64,000 nucleotides of DNA from Paenibacillus glacialis (GTDB taxonomy: Bacteria; Bacillota; Bacilli; Paenibacillales; Paenibacillaceae). Both the position numbers and the translations under genes were made by a program. Below are positions 1 through 9,632 of the stretch, piece by piece. The stretch lies in NCBI RefSeq assembly GCF_001637205.1, contig NZ_LVJH01000007.1, positions 186,001-250,000 of the forward strand. The letters are read 5' to 3'. The notes under the pieces are model-generated. The model was not told the DNA's origin, searched no databases, and saw nothing but the letters and a program-made list of their open reading frames with translations. The stretch's first letter is position 1, and each line of letters begins with the position of its first letter.

Positions 1-489
1 GTGATATTTCTTCCCAAATTATTCTCTTTCCAAACCTCATATCCGCAATTGAAAGGAATCGTAACCGTATTTGATTCTCACCCAAGTACGACACTTAGCG
101 ATGAAAATTTAGTAGACACCCTCCATTCGCGGCCTTTTACACTACCTATTAGCAAAGTGGATTGGAAGAATTCAACGCTTGTATTGGATTTGAAAGTCGT
201 GACACCGGACAGTACGATTACAGATATTTATGAGAATATGGCAGAAGCTATTTCTTTTAGCTTTGAGAGTACGTCCAATGTGAATCGACTGATGTTAAGG
301 CTTGTTGCTGAGGATAAATGGGTAAATACGCGTCATTTGCTGTTGGCTGCGGATATAAGTCGGCAAGCGTGGAACGAGGAGTCAACCCATGAGTTACGAA
401 ATAATGGTGAGGCACCACTGCCAGACCATTTGAAACAAACTTTCCGTATGACTGAAACGAAACTTTGGCTGAATCAGTTTAATAGGTGA
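1..489 (+). CDS. uncharacterised protein, possibly 5'-truncated
   Basis: The open frame of 162 codons begins with GTG at base 1, so the true start may lie outside the window. I do not recognise the family. The protein is soluble-looking, with no signal peptide or membrane segment, and has a Trp- and Leu-containing C-terminal third. It lies just upstream of hepS, where Bacillus has mtrB (the TRAP protein). It is not TRAP, because it is about twice as long and lacks that fold's short beta-sheet pattern. A separate promoter follows it, so it probably ends the preceding transcription unit. Confidence 0.55.
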   Translation: MIFLPKLFSFQTSYPQLKGIVTVFDSHPSTTLSDENLVDTLHSRPFTLPISKVDWKNSTLVLDLKVVTPDSTITDIYENMAEAISFSFESTSNVNRLMLRLVAEDKWVNTRHLLLAADISRQAWNEESTHELRNNGEAPLPDHLKQTFRMTETKLWLNQFNR

Positions 490-510
490 ATTTTGTGTGA
501 AAAAGATAGT

Positions 511-548
511 AGAACCACAGTGCGTGGTGATTTAACATGTGCTATAAT
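511..548 (+). promoter_or_regulatory. putative promoter for the hepS-menG-mqn operon
   Basis: An extended -10 element (TGC followed by TATAAT at 543-548) lies 57 bases upstream of hepS, with no good -35 hexamer. Just upstream is a short dyad, ACCAC-N5-GTGGT (511-525), that could be an operator. Seen directly in the sequence; function is inferred. Confidence 0.5.
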
Positions 549-604
549 AGTCGAGATTGTGACAATATATTAAAGTGTTAACGTTATAAGCTCGGAGGCT
601 AACG

Positions 605-1474
605 ATGAAATCTTACTGCATACCCCAACTTGCAAGTGGCTATATCGAGTATGACATGATTAAACAATACACGGAATTGCCAATGTTCCCGAATTCCCGT
701 GTCCATTTATTATATATTTTCTTAAATAGTTGTGGTCGTATATCTTTTGATCAGGCTGAGCTCTATTCTCTTGTGACCTCTTTGGTACAGATTGGGATCG
801 ATACTCATGAGACGATTGATACGCAGCAAGGTAGCCAGACTGAAGATCTTATGCGTTCGCGCCAATTGAAAGTGCTAGCTGGAGATTATTACAGTAGCAT
901 ATTCTATCAGCTGCTGTCCGATCGAGGACAAATAGAGGTTATTACGTTATTGAGTAGAGCCATATGTGATTTGAATATGATGAAGATGAGCTTGTATGGT
1001 TTAATGAAGAGTGCACAATTGTCAGCAGAACAATATTTGGTGCAAAAAGTGCAGCTGAATATGCAGCTGTTTCTTTCTTTTACCCCCATGTTAGAAGAAT
1101 CATTAAGGGATATATGGAAGACTTTGCTTCATGAAATCAGTCTATGTGAGATGCTTATGCAAGAACTCAATCTTTCCAAAGGGGGTCAACCTCTTAAATA
1201 CGGGTATAGCTATTGGGAAATGATGGAGTTAGCTAACGAGGAAGACAAGCTAATGCTAAATGAGATAGAGATAAGCCCTATTGAATGGAATAAAATGATG
1301 CATAAATATAAATGTATGGAAAGCGTGACGAATAGTCTTCGCGAATCTGTTGATCGTGTTCAACACCTCCTTAAGAGTTTAAAAGGAGATGTGCGATTTT
1401 TAGATATAGGACAAGTATTAGAACCATTTCTAGTGTTTGTAAATTCTTCTGGTACAGTTCTAAGAGAGGGATAG
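605..1474 (+). CDS. hepS: heptaprenyl diphosphate synthase component I (HepS-like)
   Basis: This 289-aa protein resembles the small, non-catalytic subunit of heterodimeric heptaprenyl diphosphate synthase, which pairs with HepT to make the C35 side chain of menaquinone. It is mostly helical and has no DDxxD motifs, as expected for component I. The ATG follows a good ribosome binding site (CGGAGG). It is the first gene of an operon running through menG, ubiA, ubiX, mqnA and hepT, which places its partner HepT (4585) in the same transcript. The call rests on the N-terminal sequence pattern and on context. Confidence 0.8.
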   Translation: MKSYCIPQLASGYIEYDMIKQYTELPMFPNSRVHLLYIFLNSCGRISFDQAELYSLVTSLVQIGIDTHETIDTQQGSQTEDLMRSRQLKVLAGDYYSSIFYQLLSDRGQIEVITLLSRAICDLNMMKMSLYGLMKSAQLSAEQYLVQKVQLNMQLFLSFTPMLEESLRDIWKTLLHEISLCEMLMQELNLSKGGQPLKYGYSYWEMMELANEEDKLMLNEIEISPIEWNKMMHKYKCMESVTNSLRESVDRVQHLLKSLKGDVRFLDIGQVLEPFLVFVNSSGTVLREG

Positions 1475-1484
1475 GGTGATATGA

Positions 1485-2243
1485 ATGGAGCGAAACACCT
1501 CACAGCAACACGTCGATCAGACGAGTAAAGTTGGCGAAGATAAGCCGAAGGAACAATTCGTACAATCCGTATTCGAGAGTATTGCTACGAAATATGATCT
1601 TATGAATGACATTCTGAGCTTCAGAAGACATAAAGCATGGCGTAAATTTACGATGGCTAAGATGAATGTGAGGCCGGGACAGAATGCCCTTGATTTATGC
1701 TGCGGTACATGTGATTGGACACTTAGTATAGCTGAGGCTAGTGGCACAGGAGACATCGTTGGACTTGACTTCAGTCCTGGGATGCTTGAAGTAGGACGAA
1801 ACAAGATTAAGAGTCATCAACTTGAGGATATTATTACTTTAGTTGAAGGAAATGCCATGAGTCTTCCTTTCGAAGATCATAGGTTTGACTATGTGACGAT
1901 TGGATTCGGATTGCGCAATGTTCCAGATCTTGTACAAGTGCTCCATGAAATGAAGCGCGTTGTTAAGCCAGGTGGAATGGTCGTCTGTTTAGAGTTGTCC
2001 AAGCCTACATGGCAGCCGTTCAAAGGGATTTATTATTTCTATTTCCAAAAAGTGTTGCCTAGCCTAGGCAAATTATTTGCTTCGAGATATGAACAATACA
2101 AATGGTTACCGGATTCACTTGCTATGTTCCCGGGAAGAGATGAACTAGCAGCGATCTTTCAGCAAGTAGGACTGCAACAAGTCGAAGCTCATTCCTTAAC
2201 GGGCGGCATTGCAGCATTACATATAGGGATTAAGGAGAGTTAA
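1485..2243 (+). CDS. menG: demethylmenaquinone methyltransferase
   Basis: This 252-aa UbiE/MenG-family methyltransferase uses S-adenosylmethionine to methylate the demethylmenaquinone ring in the last step of menaquinone synthesis. The family signature YDLMNDILSFRRHKAWR lies near residue 38. The SAM-binding loop is DLCCGTCDWTL, and the post-motif GFGLRNVPD is also present. Length is normal for the family. It starts 10 bases after hepS and stops 1 base before the UbiA gene, so the genes are tightly coupled. MenG serves both the classic and the futalosine routes. Confidence 0.95.
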   Translation: MERNTSQQHVDQTSKVGEDKPKEQFVQSVFESIATKYDLMNDILSFRRHKAWRKFTMAKMNVRPGQNALDLCCGTCDWTLSIAEASGTGDIVGLDFSPGMLEVGRNKIKSHQLEDIITLVEGNAMSLPFEDHRFDYVTIGFGLRNVPDLVQVLHEMKRVVKPGGMVVCLELSKPTWQPFKGIYYFYFQKVLPSLGKLFASRYEQYKWLPDSLAMFPGRDELAAIFQQVGLQQVEAHSLTGGIAALHIGIKES

Positions 2244-2244
2244 G

Positions 2245-3117
2245 ATGTTTAAGAAAATGGGTATTTATCTTGAAATGATTAAAATTGAACATACCTTATT
2301 TACGCTTCCTTTTGCATTTATGGGTGCATTAGTTGGGTCGGTTTCGGTACACGGAGTTCTACCTTCATGGGCACAGATTGGTTGGATTGTGATGGCATTG
2401 TTTGGTGCACGAAGTGCAGCATTCGGATTAAATCGTATGATTGATCAGGTGATTGATAAGAAGAATCCACGTACAGCGAACCGTGCAATCCCAGCAGGGT
2501 TATTGAAGACGATTGAGGTTGTTGTGTTTACGATTATTTCTTTTATTCTTCTATTCTGGGCAGCAATAGAGTTGTCGCCGCTTGCAGTCAAATTATTGCC
2601 AATTGCAGTGTTTATGCTCGTGATTTACTCCTATACCAAACGATTTACATGGCTTTGTCATGTTATCCTCGGAATGACAACGTCATTGGCTGCACTTGGA
2701 GGTTGGGTAGCGGTTACGAATAGTGCAGACTTAAGCGCAATGATATTCTACATTACGCTTTCATTCTGGACAGCAGGTTTTGATATCATTTATGCGATTC
2801 AAGATATGGAGTTTGATAAAAAAGAAGGTTTGTATTCCATTCCAGCACGATTTGGGATTTATTCATCCTTAAAGATAGCTCGTGTCTTTCATATGATCAC
2901 AGCAATCGGATTTATCGCACTTTTCTTTACATCATCGCTAAGTTGGTGGTATTTCGCAGGGATGTTAATTTCTTTGGGTATCCTATTCTATGAACATTTT
3001 ATTCTTTCGCCGAAGGACATGAGTAAGCTTCAAATGGCATTTTTTACGATGAACAGTGTACTAAGTATTATTGTGTTCTCATTTACGCTGGTTGATTTGG
3101 TGGTGCAGACAGCTTGA
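2245..3117 (+). CDS. UbiA-family prenyltransferase (menaquinone route)
   Basis: This 290-aa integral membrane prenyltransferase has about eight or nine hydrophobic segments. The two Asp-rich motifs of the UbiA family are present: NRMIDQVIDKKNPRTANRA near residue 73 and YAIQDMEFDKKEG near residue 186. The second matches the 4-hydroxybenzoate octaprenyltransferase pattern. Beside MqnA and UbiX homologues it is best read as the MqnP-type enzyme that prenylates the naphthoate ring in the futalosine pathway. A MenA role cannot be excluded from sequence alone. The stop overlaps the next gene's TTG start. Confidence 0.85.
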   Translation: MFKKMGIYLEMIKIEHTLFTLPFAFMGALVGSVSVHGVLPSWAQIGWIVMALFGARSAAFGLNRMIDQVIDKKNPRTANRAIPAGLLKTIEVVVFTIISFILLFWAAIELSPLAVKLLPIAVFMLVIYSYTKRFTWLCHVILGMTTSLAALGGWVAVTNSADLSAMIFYITLSFWTAGFDIIYAIQDMEFDKKEGLYSIPARFGIYSSLKIARVFHMITAIGFIALFFTSSLSWWYFAGMLISLGILFYEHFILSPKDMSKLQMAFFTMNSVLSIIVFSFTLVDLVVQTA

Positions 3118-3719
3118 GTGAACTCAGAAAGAAGCAAAGATGGGTTGTTGGCATTACAGGAGCAAGTGGTTCCATATACGGGATTAGACTCATCGAAACA
3201 TTATTGAATGCTGATATTGATGTACATATCGTTATTTCAAACGCTGGTTGGCGTGTGCTTCATGAAGAATTAGGTTGGAGTAGTACAGACCGCGAAGGTA
3301 TTCTGAAAGAGAAATTTGGAAGTTATCCAGGAGCATGTATCTATCACCCTGTTGCGGATATCGGAGCCTCCATTGCGAGTGGCTCTTTTCAGGTGGAAGG
3401 GATGATCATTGCTCCTTGTTCGATGGGAACCTTATCTTCTGTAGCGAATGGTGCTTCAAGTAATTTGATGACTCGTGCAGCGGATGTCATGTTAAAAGAA
3501 GGACGTCCTTTAGTATTAGTACCTCGGGAGACCCCTTTACATGCCATTCATTTGGAGAACATGTTGAAGCTTTCGAGACTTGGTGTAAAGATGATACCGG
3601 CTATGCCGGCTTTTTATTTCCTTCCACAAACGATGGATGATTTGATAAACTTCGTTGTAGGTAAAATACTTGACTCGATTCGGATTAACCACCATTTATT
3701 TAAAAGATGGGAGGGATGA
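3114..3719 (+). CDS. ubiX: UbiX-family flavin prenyltransferase
   Basis: This 201-aa UbiX/Pad1-type enzyme attaches a dimethylallyl group to FMN, making the prenylated flavin used by UbiD decarboxylases. The N-terminal nucleotide-binding motif GITGASGSIYG and the C-terminal stretch LVPRETPLHAIHLENM are typical. It starts with TTG, overlapping the ubiA stop by four bases; no better ATG is in frame. In the futalosine pathway a UbiX/UbiD pair decarboxylates the naphthoate intermediate, which fits this operon. No UbiD partner is in the window. Confidence 0.9.
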   Translation: MSELRKKQRWVVGITGASGSIYGIRLIETLLNADIDVHIVISNAGWRVLHEELGWSSTDREGILKEKFGSYPGACIYHPVADIGASIASGSFQVEGMIIAPCSMGTLSSVANGASSNLMTRAADVMLKEGRPLVLVPRETPLHAIHLENMLKLSRLGVKMIPAMPAFYFLPQTMDDLINFVVGKILDSIRINHHLFKRWEG

Positions 3720-3721
3720 TG

Positions 3722-4588
3722 ATGGGAGCATATGGAAACAATAAGACTATTATTGGTAAAATTAAATATACGAATGCTTGGCCTATTTTTTATTACTTTG
3801 ATCCAGACGCATTATGTGAGCCTACAGAAATGATCACAGCAGTCCCATCTTTATTAAATAAAGGCATGAACGATGGTAGTATTGACATCGGGGCGTTATC
3901 TTCGTTTGCATACGGTTTATCGTCTAACAAGTTACTCTTATTACCGAATCTATCTGTTAGTGCAGATGGACCTGTACAATCCATTTTGCTGTTTTCAAGG
4001 CAACCCATTGAATCATTAATTCGTGGTACGATCGCAGTGACGAATACATCTGCAACTTCCATTAATTTACTCAAGATACTCATGAATAAAGCGTTGGATG
4101 GAAATCCGACATATATTGCGTTAGAACCGGATCTGAAGACTATGATGGAAGTGGCTGATGCCGCGCTATTAATTGGGGATAACGCAATTAAGGCTTCGTG
4201 GGAAGATCACGGACTGTATGTGACTGATCTAAGCGAGTGGTGGAAAGAGTGGACAGGATATAGTATGACTTTTGCCGTGTGGGCTGTTCATCGTGACGCT
4301 GTGGAGAACAAACCTGAGATTATTCAGGAGATTGTACAAGCTTTACAGGCAAGTAAACGCCATAGCTTGTCAGATCTGACTCCTATTGTGAATGAAGCGA
4401 TGACTACTTTTGGTGGAACACAGGATTATTGGAAGAGATACTTTGAGAATCTGTGTTATGACTACGGCGAATCACAGAGCCAAGGATTAGAACTTTATTT
4501 ACGATATGCTCATGAGCTTGGACTTATCCAGCACGAAGTTCGAATGGAAATGTGGGAAGAGAATACGCGGATACGGGTGAAAGAATGA
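3722..4588 (+). CDS. mqnA: chorismate dehydratase MqnA
   Basis: This MqnA/MqnD-family protein has a periplasmic-binding-protein-like fold and would dehydrate chorismate to 3-enolpyruvylbenzoate, the first step of the futalosine menaquinone route. The N-terminal GKIKYTNAWPIFYYF and the DIGALSSFAYG segment match MqnA rather than MqnD. Three in-frame ATGs follow GGGAGGG directly; the third (3722) has the best spacing, giving 288 aa. It overlaps hepT by ATGA. Its substrate, chorismate, is made by AroC encoded 3 kb downstream. Confidence 0.9.
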   Translation: MGAYGNNKTIIGKIKYTNAWPIFYYFDPDALCEPTEMITAVPSLLNKGMNDGSIDIGALSSFAYGLSSNKLLLLPNLSVSADGPVQSILLFSRQPIESLIRGTIAVTNTSATSINLLKILMNKALDGNPTYIALEPDLKTMMEVADAALLIGDNAIKASWEDHGLYVTDLSEWWKEWTGYSMTFAVWAVHRDAVENKPEIIQEIVQALQASKRHSLSDLTPIVNEAMTTFGGTQDYWKRYFENLCYDYGESQSQGLELYLRYAHELGLIQHEVRMEMWEENTRIRVKE

Positions 4589-5556
4589 AGAGAATGGACA
4601 TGTTCGGATTATTGAAAAAGGATATGGATTTCATAGAACGGGAACTCTATCGCAGTATTAGTGGTGATGATTTACTCAATGAAACATCATTACATCTCCT
4701 CAAAGCGGGAGGAAAGAGACTCCGTCCTGTCTTTGTATTGATGGGGGGCAAATTCGGAGAATATGATCTGGAGAAGCTGATGCGTGTGGCAGTTCCGTTA
4801 GAACTCATTCACATGGCTTCGCTGGTTCATGATGATGTCATTGATGATGCAGATACACGACGCGGTCAATTAACGGTTAAATCGAAATGGGATAACAAAA
4901 TCGCCATGTATACCGGTGATTTCATATATGCTAAAGCTTTGGAAATCGTGACGCAGCTTCCTAATCCTGAGATTCATCAGATCCTCTCTAAAGCGATGGT
5001 GGAGATGTCGATCGGAGAGATGGAGCAGATCCGCGATTTCTTTAATACGGGACAAAGTGTTCGCAGGTATATGTTGCGTATTCGTCGCAAGACGGCTTTA
5101 CTGATCGCTATTAGTTGTCAGCTTGGTGCCGTTGCCGTAGACGCGAACCCTAACTTCAGTCGCCAACTTTATCGATACGGATATAATGTGGGGATGGCTT
5201 TTCAAATACAGGATGATCTACTTGATCTTTGTGGAACAGAGAAGCAAATTGGTAAGCCCCCTGGAAGTGATATTCGTCAAGGGAACATAACCTTACCGGT
5301 TATTTTTGCTCTTCAGGAAAAGGAAATTCGTGAACCGCTTCTTCATGAATTGACGCGAATCCATGAATTGAATGGACAATGTGATGTATCAACAGCCATT
5401 TCGCTAATTAAAGCAAGTTCAGGCATTCGACGAGCAGAACATCTGGCAACACGTTATATTAACAAGGCGTTAGATGCTTTGAGTGAACTGCCAGATTACA
5501 AAACAAAACGGAATTTAAAAGACATTGCTCACTTTGTAACGAGACGGTCATATTAG
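4585..5556 (+). CDS. hepT: heptaprenyl diphosphate synthase component II
   Basis: This 323-aa trans-polyprenyl diphosphate synthase is the catalytic partner of HepS. It carries GGKRLRP near the N terminus, the first Asp-rich motif in [13 protein letters not shown], and the second in [11 protein letters not shown], which bind Mg-diphosphate. I chose the ATG at 4585, which overlaps the mqnA stop and follows GGGTGAAAG, over an upstream in-frame ATG. It elongates FPP with IPP to the C35 chain for menaquinone. Confidence 0.93.
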   Translation: MKRMDMFGLLKKDMDFIERELYRSISGDDLLNETSLHLLKAGGKRLRPVFVLMGGKFGEYDLEKLMRVAVPLELIHMASLVHDDVIDDADTRRGQLTVKSKWDNKIAMYTGDFIYAKALEIVTQLPNPEIHQILSKAMVEMSIGEMEQIRDFFNTGQSVRRYMLRIRRKTALLIAISCQLGAVAVDANPNFSRQLYRYGYNVGMAFQIQDDLLDLCGTEKQIGKPPGSDIRQGNITLPVIFALQEKEIREPLLHELTRIHELNGQCDVSTAISLIKASSGIRRAEHLATRYINKALDALSELPDYKTKRNLKDIAHFVTRRSY

Positions 5557-5650
5557 GTATTCACGATACTCCTATTTTTCTGTTAAACTACAGATATTGG
5601 TAAGGAAATACTTGCATATGATAGATTCATTAAAAATGGAGAGTGAGCTT

Positions 5651-6094
5651 ATGGAACGTACTTTTTTGATGGTAAAACCTGACGGTGTACAACGTGGATT
5701 AATCGGTCGTATTATTTCTAGGTTTGAGGACAAAGGGTTTACCTTAGTAGCGAGTAAGTTAGTTCAAGTGACTGAGAATCAAGCGAAAATTCATTATGCA
5801 GAACATGAGGGGAAAGATTTTTTTCCTAATTTAGTGAATTTCATCACATCAGGTCCAGTTATGGCGATGGTGTGGGAGGGTGACGATATCGTTGCGTTGT
5901 CTCGTATAGTCATAGGTAAGACGAATGTGAAAGAGTCTCTACCAGGTAGCATTCGGGGTGACTTCGCCGCACATACACCTAAAAATTTAATTCATGGTTC
6001 GGATTCTCCAGAGAGTAGTAAGCGTGAAATCGCTAATTTTTTTGAAGATCATGAGCTAGTGAATTACGATAAAAGCATATCGTCATGGATATGA
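5651..6094 (+). CDS. ndk: nucleoside diphosphate kinase
   Basis: This 147-aa NDK transfers the gamma-phosphate among nucleoside di- and triphosphates. It begins [16 protein letters not shown], and the active-site histidine is in [16 protein letters not shown]. An upstream in-frame ATG (5597) would add 18 residues that the family lacks, so the ATG at 5651 behind GGAG is preferred. Its end overlaps the beginning of cheR. The hepT-ndk-cheR order is the same as in Bacillus subtilis. Confidence 0.96.
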   Translation: MERTFLMVKPDGVQRGLIGRIISRFEDKGFTLVASKLVQVTENQAKIHYAEHEGKDFFPNLVNFITSGPVMAMVWEGDDIVALSRIVIGKTNVKESLPGSIRGDFAAHTPKNLIHGSDSPESSKREIANFFEDHELVNYDKSISSWI

Positions 6095-6918
6095 AAACTA
6101 TGGGATTAACAGTAGATCACAATGCAGACTCGACATCCATTGATCCCGACTATACTCATTTTATTGAAATGATAAAGAAAGAAACCGGAATCGATCTTTC
6201 GCAATATAAAGAAGGACAGATGAAGCGTCGATTGACGACACTCCGTGTAAAGAACGGGTATAACTCTTTTGACTTATTTTTTAAGGCAATGATGCAGAAT
6301 AAGAATTTGTTTAATGAATTTCTGGACCGAATGACCATCAATGTATCAGAGTTCTGGCGTAATCCCAATCGTTGGGAAGTATTGAGGGATTCCATCGTAC
6401 CAGAGCTGCTTCGTCATAATAAGGGGCGCCTTAAAGTATGGAGTGCGGCTTGTTCTACGGGTGAAGAGCCTTATACATTAGCTATGATCCTCGCCGATAA
6501 AGGGATTCTTTCGAATACAACACTTATGGCTACGGATATCGATAGTGGTGCTTTAGAAAAGGCTCAGCAGGGCCAGTATCTCGAACGCTCCTTGAAGGAT
6601 GTACCTAAGGACGTAGCGGCAAGACACTTCACCTCGGAGGGTATGCATTATAACATCAATGATTCCTTGAAGAAAGCTGTTCAATTTAAGAAGCAGAACC
6701 TGTTATTGGATACCTTTGACGCTTCCTGCGATCTTATTGTGTGCCGTAACGTGATGATCTACTTTACAGAAGAGGCGAAGAATACACTGTATCGTAAATT
6801 TGCAAACAGTCTTCGTCCGGGGGGATACTTGTTCGTGGGTAGTACAGAACAGATCTTTTCACCAGGGCAATATGATCTCGAGTCAACAGAAACATTTTTC
6901 TATCGAAAAAAGGTATAA
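6085..6918 (+). CDS. cheR: chemotaxis protein methyltransferase CheR
   Basis: CheR methylates glutamates of chemoreceptors using SAM, setting receptor sensitivity against CheB. The N-terminal helical domain contains [10 protein letters not shown] near residue 42, and the SAM-binding loop is [16 protein letters not shown]. The C-terminal part has VCRNVMIYF and the family ending GYLFVGSTE. At 277 aa it is slightly long: the start is uncertain, with in-frame ATGs at 6085, 6091 and 6100 and no strong ribosome binding site. The gene overlaps ndk by ten bases. Confidence 0.93.
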   Translation: MDMKTMGLTVDHNADSTSIDPDYTHFIEMIKKETGIDLSQYKEGQMKRRLTTLRVKNGYNSFDLFFKAMMQNKNLFNEFLDRMTINVSEFWRNPNRWEVLRDSIVPELLRHNKGRLKVWSAACSTGEEPYTLAMILADKGILSNTTLMATDIDSGALEKAQQGQYLERSLKDVPKDVAARHFTSEGMHYNINDSLKKAVQFKKQNLLLDTFDASCDLIVCRNVMIYFTEEAKNTLYRKFANSLRPGGYLFVGSTEQIFSPGQYDLESTETFFYRKKV

Positions 6919-7012
6919 ACTAATCTGTCGCAAAAATGTATATTATCCTTTCCTCTTTGCGATACTACTATTCATAGAACATTATGGAGATAAGTGGAGG
7001 GATTAGTCGCGC

Positions 7013-7177
7013 ATGGATAAACGAAAGGTCATCAGTGCCTATCACCGTGGTTTCATTACGATTCAAGAATGTGGACAGATTTTAGGGCTGGAACAGGTAC
7101 AACTTAATCGATTGATTCATGATTCTTTGGATGAGCATCCAAGTCAGACACCTAAGGTTCAACCCATTAATAGCTGA
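7013..7177 (+). CDS. small uncharacterised protein (54 aa)
   Basis: A 54-codon frame begins at ATG 7013 behind GTGGAGG and ends just before a strong terminator. The sequence (MDKRKVISAYHRGFITIQEC, then GQILGLEQVQLNRLI) looks like a small helical or helix-turn-helix-like protein. I have no family name for it. The ribosome binding site is about 12 bases away, rather far. The terminator directly after its stop suggests a genuine gene ending the ndk-cheR transcription unit. Confidence 0.6.
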   Translation: MDKRKVISAYHRGFITIQECGQILGLEQVQLNRLIHDSLDEHPSQTPKVQPINS

Positions 7178-7194
7178 ATAATCAACGTCCCGTT

Positions 7195-7233
7195 AGCGCC
7201 GAATCCTGTGAAAATGAGGATCGGCGCTTTTTT
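7195..7233 (+). terminator. intrinsic terminator after the 54-aa gene
   Basis: The arms AGCGCCG and CGGCGCT, extended by ATCC/GGAT with one bulged base, enclose an 11-base loop. A run of T follows. It separates the menaquinone/ndk/cheR unit from the aro operon. Confidence 0.9.
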
Positions 7234-7263
7234 GATATGTGATGATGAAGGGATAACCCTTTC

Positions 7264-7292
7264 TTGTCAAAGTGTATGACCTATAATATAAT
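7264..7292 (+). promoter_or_regulatory. sigma-A promoter of the aroC supra-operon
   Basis: TTGTCA (7264-7269), a 17-base spacer and a perfect TATAAT (7287-7292), placed 61 bases upstream of the aroC ATG and just after the preceding terminator. Confidence 0.88.
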
Positions 7293-7353
7293 AAGCAAAG
7301 ATATTATCGGGTTTTAGCCATTTACAGTATGAAAGTATAAGGGGGAAAGTAAC

Positions 7354-8523
7354 ATGAGTTTACGCTATTTAACTGCAGGGGAGACTCACGGTCCCCAACT
7401 CACAGCAATTATTGAAGGACTACCAAGTAATTTAACATTGGATTTCGAAGAACTTAACTTCCAATTACACCGTCGTCAAAAAGGGTATGGACGTGGACGA
7501 CGTATGCAAATTGAAAAAGATACTGCTCAAATTGTGGGTGGCGTTCGACACGGAAATACGACGGGAGCTCCTGTCGCTGTGGTTGTAGAGAACAAGGATT
7601 GGACGCATTGGCGGAATATTATGAATGTTGAGCCAATTGAAGGAACAGATGAAGAGAAACGACGTGTACATCGCCCTCGGCCTGGACATGCGGATCTTAA
7701 TGGTGGACTTAAGTACAATTTGAAAGATTTACGTAATGTTCTTGAACGATCTAGTGCAAGAGAGACAACCGTTCGTGTGGCATGTGGAGCGATAGCTCGC
7801 CAATTTCTTGCTGAATTCGGCATAAAGGTTGCTGGACAAGTTATTCGAATTGGTGAGATTGAAGCACCAGTACATAACTTATCTATTGATGAATTGATCG
7901 AACAGACGGAAGCTTCTTCTGTACGTGTAGTCGATGCGGAAACAGAGAAGAAGATGGAAGCCTATATTGATCAAATTAAAGAAGATGGAGATTCCATCGG
8001 TGGGATTGTTGAATGTATTGTAGAAGGCGTTCCTATTGGTCTAGGTAGTTATGTACAATATGACCGGAAGCTAGATGCTCGTATTGCGCAAGGCGTAATG
8101 TCGATTAATGCATTCAAAGGTGTAGAGATCGGAATTGGATTCGAAGCAGGTATTCTGAGAGGTTCCCAGGTACATGATGAGATTCTATATAGCGAAGAAC
8201 AAGGATACTATCGTGCTAGCAATCGTTTAGGTGGATTTGAAGGTGGTATCACGAATGGTATGCCTGTTGTCGTTCGCGGCGTGATGAAACCTATTCCAAC
8301 ACTATATAAACCGCTACAAAGTGTCGATATCGATACGAAAGAAGCATTTACTGCTCAAGTTGAGCGTTCAGATGCATGTGCTGTTCCAGCAGCAAGTGTC
8401 GTGATGGAACATGTCGTAGCTTGGGAAATAGCTAAGGCATTCTTAGAGAAATTCGGCGGAGATTCAATGGACGAGATTAAGGCGAATTATAATAATTATC
8501 TTGCTCAATTGGAGAAATATTAA
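7354..8523 (+). CDS. aroC: chorismate synthase
   Basis: This 389-aa enzyme converts EPSP to chorismate with reduced FMN, the last common step of aromatic biosynthesis. The N-terminal [16 protein letters not shown], the internal [14 protein letters not shown] and the ERSSARETT segment are family hallmarks, and the length is typical. The RBS GGGGGAAAG precedes the ATG. It leads the cluster aroC-aroB-aroH-trp-hisC-tyrA. Chorismate also feeds MqnA, encoded upstream. In B. subtilis the equivalent gene is named aroF. Confidence 0.97.
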   Translation: MSLRYLTAGETHGPQLTAIIEGLPSNLTLDFEELNFQLHRRQKGYGRGRRMQIEKDTAQIVGGVRHGNTTGAPVAVVVENKDWTHWRNIMNVEPIEGTDEEKRRVHRPRPGHADLNGGLKYNLKDLRNVLERSSARETTVRVACGAIARQFLAEFGIKVAGQVIRIGEIEAPVHNLSIDELIEQTEASSVRVVDAETEKKMEAYIDQIKEDGDSIGGIVECIVEGVPIGLGSYVQYDRKLDARIAQGVMSINAFKGVEIGIGFEAGILRGSQVHDEILYSEEQGYYRASNRLGGFEGGITNGMPVVVRGVMKPIPTLYKPLQSVDIDTKEAFTAQVERSDACAVPAASVVMEHVVAWEIAKAFLEKFGGDSMDEIKANYNNYLAQLEKY

Positions 8524-8525
8524 TT

Positions 8526-9632
8526 ATGAGAACGGTGAATGTGGATTTGGGTGAGCGTTCATATCCTATCTATATTGGATCTGGTCTTCTAAGTCATATA
8601 GGTCAATATTTCAAGGATCATGGGATATCTTTAAATAGCCCATTAATGATTGTTACGGATGATCATGTAGCGCCACACTATTTAACTTTACTAGAAAAGT
8701 TATTATTGGAGGCTGGGTATGATACGGTCTCCAAAGTAGTCAAGGCTGGAGAGACATCCAAGTCGTTATCGGTACTTGAAGAAGTCATGACGACAGCGAT
8801 CGAAGGGAAACTCGATCGTAACTCAACGGTGATTGCACTGGGAGGCGGAGTAGTCGGCGATTTAGCAGGATTTGCAGCAGCTACATATATGAGAGGAATC
8901 AAGTTTGTTCAGATTCCGACAACCATTCTTGCGCATGATAGTAGCGTGGGTGGTAAGGTAGCTGTGAATCATCCTCTTGCGAAGAATATGATCGGGGCCT
9001 TTCATCAACCTGAGATGGTTCTCTATGATCTAGACACTTTGCAGACGTTACCTCCACGAGATGTTGCTTCAGGTCTATCTGAAATGGTGAAACATGGTCT
9101 GATTCGAGATGGCGATTTCGCAAGATGGTGCAGAGAACATGCGAGTGAATTATTAGCACTCGACCCTGAAGCACTAGAATATGGACTTGCGCTGGGATGC
9201 TCGATCAAAGCGGATGTTGTATCCCGTGATGAAAGAGAAAATGATTTGCGCGCGATTCTTAATTTGGGACATACGATCGGACATGCGATTGAGGCTGTTG
9301 CAGGTTATGGTGAATATATGCATGGTGAAGCCATTGCGATCGGTATGGCAGGATCAGCACGACTAGCAGTCCGACTTGGCCGCGATGCTAGTATTTATGA
9401 TGAAACGGTGAGTATGCTTCAGTCATTACGATTGCCTGTTACGATGTCATCGCATCTATCAACGGACGACATCATGGATGCAATGAAACACGACAAGAAA
9501 TTTAGAGAAGGTCATATGCTCTTTATCATTCCAGATTCCATTGGATCTGTAAGTATTGTGAAGGATATACCGGAACAGCTTGTGCGTGAAACAATTGATC
9601 AACTTAGAGAAGGAGGAGAAACTCATGTATAA
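8526..9632 (+). CDS. aroB: 3-dehydroquinate synthase
   Basis: This 368-aa enzyme cyclises DAHP to 3-dehydroquinate using NAD and a divalent metal. The NAD-binding motif ALGGGVVGDLAGFAAATYMRG lies around residue 98. Metal-site residues are expected in SEMVKHGLI and in the NLGHTIGHA and MHGEAI segments, all present. It starts two bases after aroC and overlaps aroH by eight bases, so it is translationally coupled. Confidence 0.97.
   Translation: MRTVNVDLGERSYPIYIGSGLLSHIGQYFKDHGISLNSPLMIVTDDHVAPHYLTLLEKLLLEAGYDTVSKVVKAGETSKSLSVLEEVMTTAIEGKLDRNSTVIALGGGVVGDLAGFAAATYMRGIKFVQIPTTILAHDSSVGGKVAVNHPLAKNMIGAFHQPEMVLYDLDTLQTLPPRDVASGLSEMVKHGLIRDGDFARWCREHASELLALDPEALEYGLALGCSIKADVVSRDERENDLRAILNLGHTIGHAIEAVAGYGEYMHGEAIAIGMAGSARLAVRLGRDASIYDETVSMLQSLRLPVTMSSHLSTDDIMDAMKHDKKFREGHMLFIIPDSIGSVSIVKDIPEQLVRETIDQLREGGETHV

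Noticed and set aside
1..489. TRAP gene (mtrB) upstream of hepS
   Set aside because: Position would fit, but the 162-aa product is too long and lacks the TRAP sequence pattern.
6800..7006. Plus-strand 68-codon frame after cheR
   Set aside because: Most of it overlaps the cheR coding end in another frame, and the rest is the upstream region of the 54-aa gene.
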